DNA of 64,000 nucleotides, from NCBI GenBank assembly GCA_947247005.1, contig OX365946.1, positions 49,750,734-49,814,733 of the forward strand, read 5' to 3'. The DNA is from Spisula solida (taxonomy: Eukaryota; Mollusca; Bivalvia; Venerida; Mactridae). Position 1 is the stretch's first letter. Each line of letters opens with the position of its first letter. The notes under the pieces are model-generated. The model did no database searches, had not been told where the DNA came from, and saw nothing but the letters and a program-made list of their open reading frames with translations. Position numbers and translations under genes: made by a program. Of the stretch, positions 54,501 to 60,500 are shown piece after piece.

Positions 54501-57500
54501 CTACTCTTAAAACAGTGCTGTTCTTTGACCGTATTCAATATACAATGTACATCTAAACTGCAAGATCAATCTTAAATTGACTATTTTTCCGATAAAATTA
54601 AGTCTTTACTGTAAGATTATCCTAGGTCCTAATATGTAAGGTTATATGTGTATTGGATATCATTCTTATTCTCAGAATACGAGTTAGATATTTCTAAAAC
54701 ATAAGGAAGCTGACTAGCTTACTTACAATGATCATAAAACTAAAATACTAGTAAAGAGCAATTCAAATACACACGCAAGTTTTCAGCGACTGGTTGAATT
54801 TATTTAGATGCATATGGAATACAAAATTGACACAGTAAAAAATCCTTCCTTTACAGTCATCTATACATTGAGGTTGTTCATCTGTGAAAGTTTGAAGAAA
54901 TTCTACCCAGTAGTTTATGAGGAGTTCAACACACAAGATTTGTGTTACGTACGGACGGACGGACAGCACCAATGCTATATGCCCCCACTTATAAATAAGT
55001 GTGGGGGCACAAAAACATTCATGATATACTTGTATACTATTTGTAAAGTATTCTGCCTTTCATAGTTAGCAGAGCATTCTGCCTCCAGAGAAAGCAGAAT
55101 ATTCTGCCTGTTATAGTTAGCAGAATATTCTGCCTTTCGAGAAAGCAGAACATTCTGCCTTTCGAGAAAGCAGAACATTCTGCCTTTTATCGTTAGCAAA
55201 TAATCAGCTTTTTGAGATAGCAAAATATTCTGCCTTTCATTGATAGCTAAATTCTCTGGAGAAAGCAGAATATTCTGCTTAATATTATGCCTTTGATAGA
55301 TAGCAGAACATTCTGCCTTTCGAAAAGCAGAACATTCTGCCTTTCATAGTTAGCAGAGCATTCTGCCTCCAGAGAAAGCAGAATATTCTGCCTTTTATAG
55401 TTAGTAGAGCATTCTGCCTCCAGAGAAAGCGGAATATTCTGCCTTTTAAAGTTTATAGTTAGCAGAATATTCTTCCTTTCGAGAAAGCAGAACATTCTGC
55501 GATTCGAGAAAGCAGAACATTCTGCCTTTTATAGTAAGCAAATAATCAGCTTTTTAAGATAGCAGGATATTCTGCCTTTCATTGATAGCTGAATTTTCTG
55601 GAGAAAGCAAAATATTCTGCTTCATATTATGCATTTGATAGATAGCAGAACATTCTGCCTTTTATAGTTAGCAGAATATTCTGCCTTTCGAGAAAGCAGA
55701 ATATTCTGCCTTTAATAGTTAGCAGAATATTCTGCATTTCGAAAAGCAGAACGTCCTGCCTTTCGAGAAAGCAGAACATTCTGCCTTTTATAGTTAGCAA
55801 ATAATCAGCTGTTTGAGATAGCAGAATATTCTGCCTTTCATTGATAGCTGAATTTTCTGGAGAAAGCAGAATATTCTGCTTGATATTATGCCTTTGATAG
55901 ATAGCAGAACATTCTGCCTTTCGAAAAGCAGAACATTCTGCCTTTTGAAAAGCAGAACATTCTGCCTTTCATAGGTAGCAGAGCATTCTGTCTCCACAGA
56001 AAGCAGAATATTCTGCCTATTATAGTAAGCAGAATATTCTGCCTTTCGAGAAAGCAGAACATTCTGCCTTTCATAGTTAGCAGAGCATTCTGCCTCCAGA
56101 GAAAGCAGAACATTCGGCCTTTCATAGTTAGCAGAGCATTCTGCCTCCAGAGAAAGCAGAATAGTCTGCCTTTCGAGAAAGCAGAACGTTCTGCCTTTCG
56201 AGAAAGCAGAACATTCTGCCTTTTATAGTTAGCAAATAATCAGCTTTTTAGGATAGCAGAATATTCTGCCTTTCATTGATAGCTGAATTTTCTGGAGAAA
56301 GCAGAATATTCTGCTTAATATTATGCCTTTGATAGATAGCAGAACATTCTGCCTTTCGAAAAGCAGAACATTCTGCCTTTTGAAAAGCAGAACATTCTGC
56401 CTTTCATAGGTAGCAGAGCATTCTGCCTCCAGAGAAAGCAGAATATTCTGCCTATTATAGTTAGCAGAATATTCTGCCTTTCGAGAAAGCAGAACATTCT
56501 GCCTTTCGAGAAAGCAGAACAATCTGCCTTTCGAGAAAGCAGAACATTCTGCCTATTATCGTTAGCAAATAATCAGCTTTTTGAGATAGCAGAATATTCT
56601 GCCTATTATAGTTAGCAGAATATTCTGCCTTTCGAGAAAGCAGAACATTCTGCCTTTCGAGAAAGCAGAACATTCTGCCTTTCGAGAAAGCAGAACATTC
56701 TGCCTATTATCGTTAGCAAATAATCAGCTTTTTGAGATAGCAGAATATTCTGCCTTTCATTGATAGCTGAATTTTCTGGAGAAAGCAGAACATTCTGCTT
56801 AATATTATGCATTTGATAGATAGCAGAACAATTCTGCCTCCAGAGAAAGCAGAATATTCTGCCTTTTAAAGTTTATAGTTAGCAGAATATTCTGCCTTTC
56901 GAGAAAGCAGAACATTCTGCCTTTCGAGAAAGCAGAACATTCTGCCTTTTATAGTTAGCAAATAATCAGCTTTTTGAGATAGCAGAATATTCTGCCTTTC
57001 ATTGATAGCTGAATTTTCTGGAGAAAGCAAAATATTCTGCTTAATTTTATGCCTTTGATAGATAGCAGAACATTCTGCCTTTCGAAAAGCAGAACATTCT
57101 GCCTTTTATTGTTAGCAGAATAGTCTGCCTTTCGAGAAAGCAGAACATTCTGCCTTTCATGGTAAGCAGAGCATTCTGCCTCCAGAGAAAGCAGAATATT
57201 CTGCCTTTTAAAGTAAGCAGAGCATTCTGCCTCCAGAGAAAGCAGAATATTCTGCCTTTTATAGTTAGCAGAATATTCTACCTTTTATAGTTAGCAGAAT
57301 ATTCTGCCTTTCGATAAAGCAGAACGTTCTGCCTTTCGAGAAAGCAGAACATTCTGCCTTTTATAGTTAGCAAATAATCAGCTTTTTGAGATAGCAGAAT
57401 ATTCTGCCTTTCATTGATAGCTGAATGTTCTGGAGAAAGCAGAATATTCTGCTTAATATTATGCCTTTGATAGATAGCAGAACATTCTGCCTTTCGAAAA

Positions 57501-60500
57501 GCAGTATATTCTGCATCCTGCCTAAAATGTTCTGCTAATTTTGTCCCCCCACAAAAAGGACATCTGGATTTTCCTTTTCTTTTCTGGACAGCCTTAAATA
57601 TTGAAAGTCTTACAATGTTTGGTTGTCTCAGAGTCTTTATTTAGCATACCTTGTGCACATCATGGTATCCTGGTTTTTAGATGTTAAATTTCTCCCTTTC
57701 GCGTAAGTTAAAATGTTAGGGCCATTATGCATATACTTTGGAGTGAAAACAACTGAGCAAAACTGATCATTAAATCTAATAAATTCAACTGCAAATATTT
57801 CAGCCTTAGCACAGTCATCCACAACAAATAAAACAGGGATAAAAGCAGAGTAATCCACATGATTAAACCAATGTAGTTTGAATGTAGTAATGGGAGTTAA
57901 CTTACTAATGTCTCTCATTATACAGTGTATAATACTAAAGTTATCAACTAGTACAAATTTTGACAATGATGAACACGTTACTATTTCGTCGGAGTGATAC
58001 ATACTTGTTCTGACATTGTAACAGCTGTATCATATTCTTGTACAACATCAGACCATGTTCTAACGCTAGTGGATTCTTCCCCTCCACGCTGGATATACAA
58101 ACACTGATGGCTTCTTTCAGCAGTAATACATGTTGTTCTGCTGTACAGTCTGTAGTTGATGGTTTCTGCCAGGGTAACACTAGACTCTTCTATAAGACAT
58201 AATGAAATCACACTGTTTAGAATATAACCTACCTTTTCAACCAATGAAAACGCCAATCTGCACTGGTTAAATGCTACATTCAATAATTAAAAGTTTACTT
58301 TTAACAGGCTTAAAATTCTATCGGCCAATCAAAATGCTGGATATTACAATCAGTATGATTTGCAAATTCCATGGTATTAGAGACTTCACTGATTTAAGTG
58401 CATCTGTCTCAGGAATGTCTGTATATACAGTGTTGACAAGCTGGGGAAATATATTGGTGGATAGCCCCAGAAAGTAAACAAAATTTTGCATTGATAATAA
58501 ATCTTCTGAAAGAATGCAAATGACTAAGTTTTGGGCTTATACTTCATACGGAAATTTTGTAGATAATGCAGAACAAAATACACTTAGGTAATACAGATCA
58601 TTATAGGGAATTTCATGATGTGGTTCTAATTTTGAGTAAGTATTTAGTTAGGTAGTGAAGTATGTTTAACAATTAAAATAAACAAATACCAGTACCTTAT
58701 TTCCAATCTTTCCCGATGATACACAGTCCCATAATGCTTCTGGTAGTTGTTGCCATGACAACAGATGAATATATGACAACCATAGAACACATTTATCCTC
58801 TACTGTTAGATACGATTGACACGCTAACTTACCCTCACTCTTCACAAAGTAACCCTGAAATACACATACAGTATACATGTTAGAACGGTTCTCCTCACTT
58901 CTCCCTGTATCTAAAAACTTCTCCCTATTTGCTCTGGAGGGAGAGGTCACTTCTCCCTTAAATTTGGATCTGTGCCGATCCCTGAGAACCTATATAAATG
59001 TTAGAAGGAGACACCAGACAACGAACAATCCAAATACAGTCAACTCTTGTTATCTCGAATTTCACGGGACTGTGGAAATAACTTCGATATAACAAACATT
59101 TGAGATACAATTTTCTGCATCAAAGTTGCAAGTTTGCAATTTTCTGTCTTTTTACGGGTCGCTTCCATATTGCTACTTCGTAAAAACGACATATTCGTGA
59201 AAAATGCTTAATTTGATATTTATGTATATGTATTACTCTTTAATCATTATTTTTACAAACAATTGTTCGAGATGACATGTTAATTGATGTTTGGACACAA
59301 CTCGAATCTTCATGACAAAAAGTCATGTTTGTGCAAATTGTCGCAAACAAATAATTGCTTAACAATGGTAGGCGCAAAAATTACAGGTAAATGGAAGATT
59401 TGAATCTGGCGAGGCGTGAAAAACATTTGACGCTAGTCGGATACAATCAGAATTCGACCAGACTTCAAGTTGAACAATACAATTAACGTGCCAATTAGTA
59501 AATCGGGACCAAATAAATAATTTGTGATAATGAAATATTCGAGCCGAATTCGAGCCTAAACTTCGAGATTTCATATAGACAAAGAAGGAGACAAAACTTT
59601 GAAATAACGGAAAATTTGATATAAGCGAGTTCGAGATAACGAGAGTTTACTGAGGCTGATAGAATACAATCATGGATACTGCATATTAACTGAAACAATG
59701 AGAACTGTGTAACAGGTTAAAATTTACAAAATTGAATAAGTGTTGATTTATAATTGAATTGAGCTTTAAGTTGATTAACTTTGTGACCAGTTAAAATACC
59801 CTCTTAATAAACAGTACATCATAAACACTGTACACAATGACACTGTCTTTCTTCAATAAACTTGCACGACCCTCTCTAGGGTATAATCGCAAAGTTGCCT
59901 GATAGGTCCACCCATAGATGAAGAGACAGTTTTTGTGATACAAGGAATCCGGATGGGATACCCTAGCTCTTTCCAAATTCCTTGGTTCTTTGAAGTGCAG
60001 AAGTCTACAGTACTGATTCACCCGAGAGTACTGGGTTACTGACCAGTTGATCTCTAAATGGGTGGGGAAACACTGGTAACTATTTCTGAAATTTCCATTG
60101 CCCTGACTGCATGAGATTAGTAGTTAAGAGTGTTAATCACTCGGCCACCACATGAAGAAACATCGCACTGTCAAATCACATATTTTCGTGGGTATTTAAT
60201 TTCTAGGATTTTGATAAAAATGCAATTTTTGTGGTGTCGTAAATTTGTGGATTACAGAACATGAAAGAGTAAACCTATGTCTGAATAAGAGAGGTTGATT
60301 AATCATGGGGATTAGATTTCACGATCTAGTTCATCCGCAAAATCCACAGCGAAGATAAATAACAGTAACTGATTACCTGTAGAATATTTTTGGCATAGCC
60401 TGGATGTCCAGTGATGATTGATAGATGTATTTTATACAACATGACCTCTAAAAGATGATGAGATATGGTCGAGTGTGGTGAATCTACTGTCTGTGTGCTA

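Larger units (their letters stand above)
35259..57595. mobile_element. Giant 22.3-kb foldback-like element with about 3-kb inverted arms
   Basis: The ends are exact inverted copies beginning AAGGCTGTCCAGAA. The first roughly 115 bp of the two arms differ at one position by eye. Both sides are flanked by AAAT (35255-35258 and 57596-57599), a candidate 4-bp target duplication. Each arm runs inward through an array of 14-bp palindromes to a unique inverted block (38391-38874 against 54373-55045). The 15.5-kb interior has no transposase I can recognise; it holds a tandem array, tRNA-derived elements and a nested 3-kb TIR element. It sits wholly inside the ZFC3H1 E-F intron. Long arms made of tandem repeats resemble foldback/Galileo-type DNA transposons. 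A 4-bp duplication would also fit Sola-, Ginger- or Academ-like groups. I cannot assign a superfamily; it looks non-autonomous. Confidence 0.85.
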
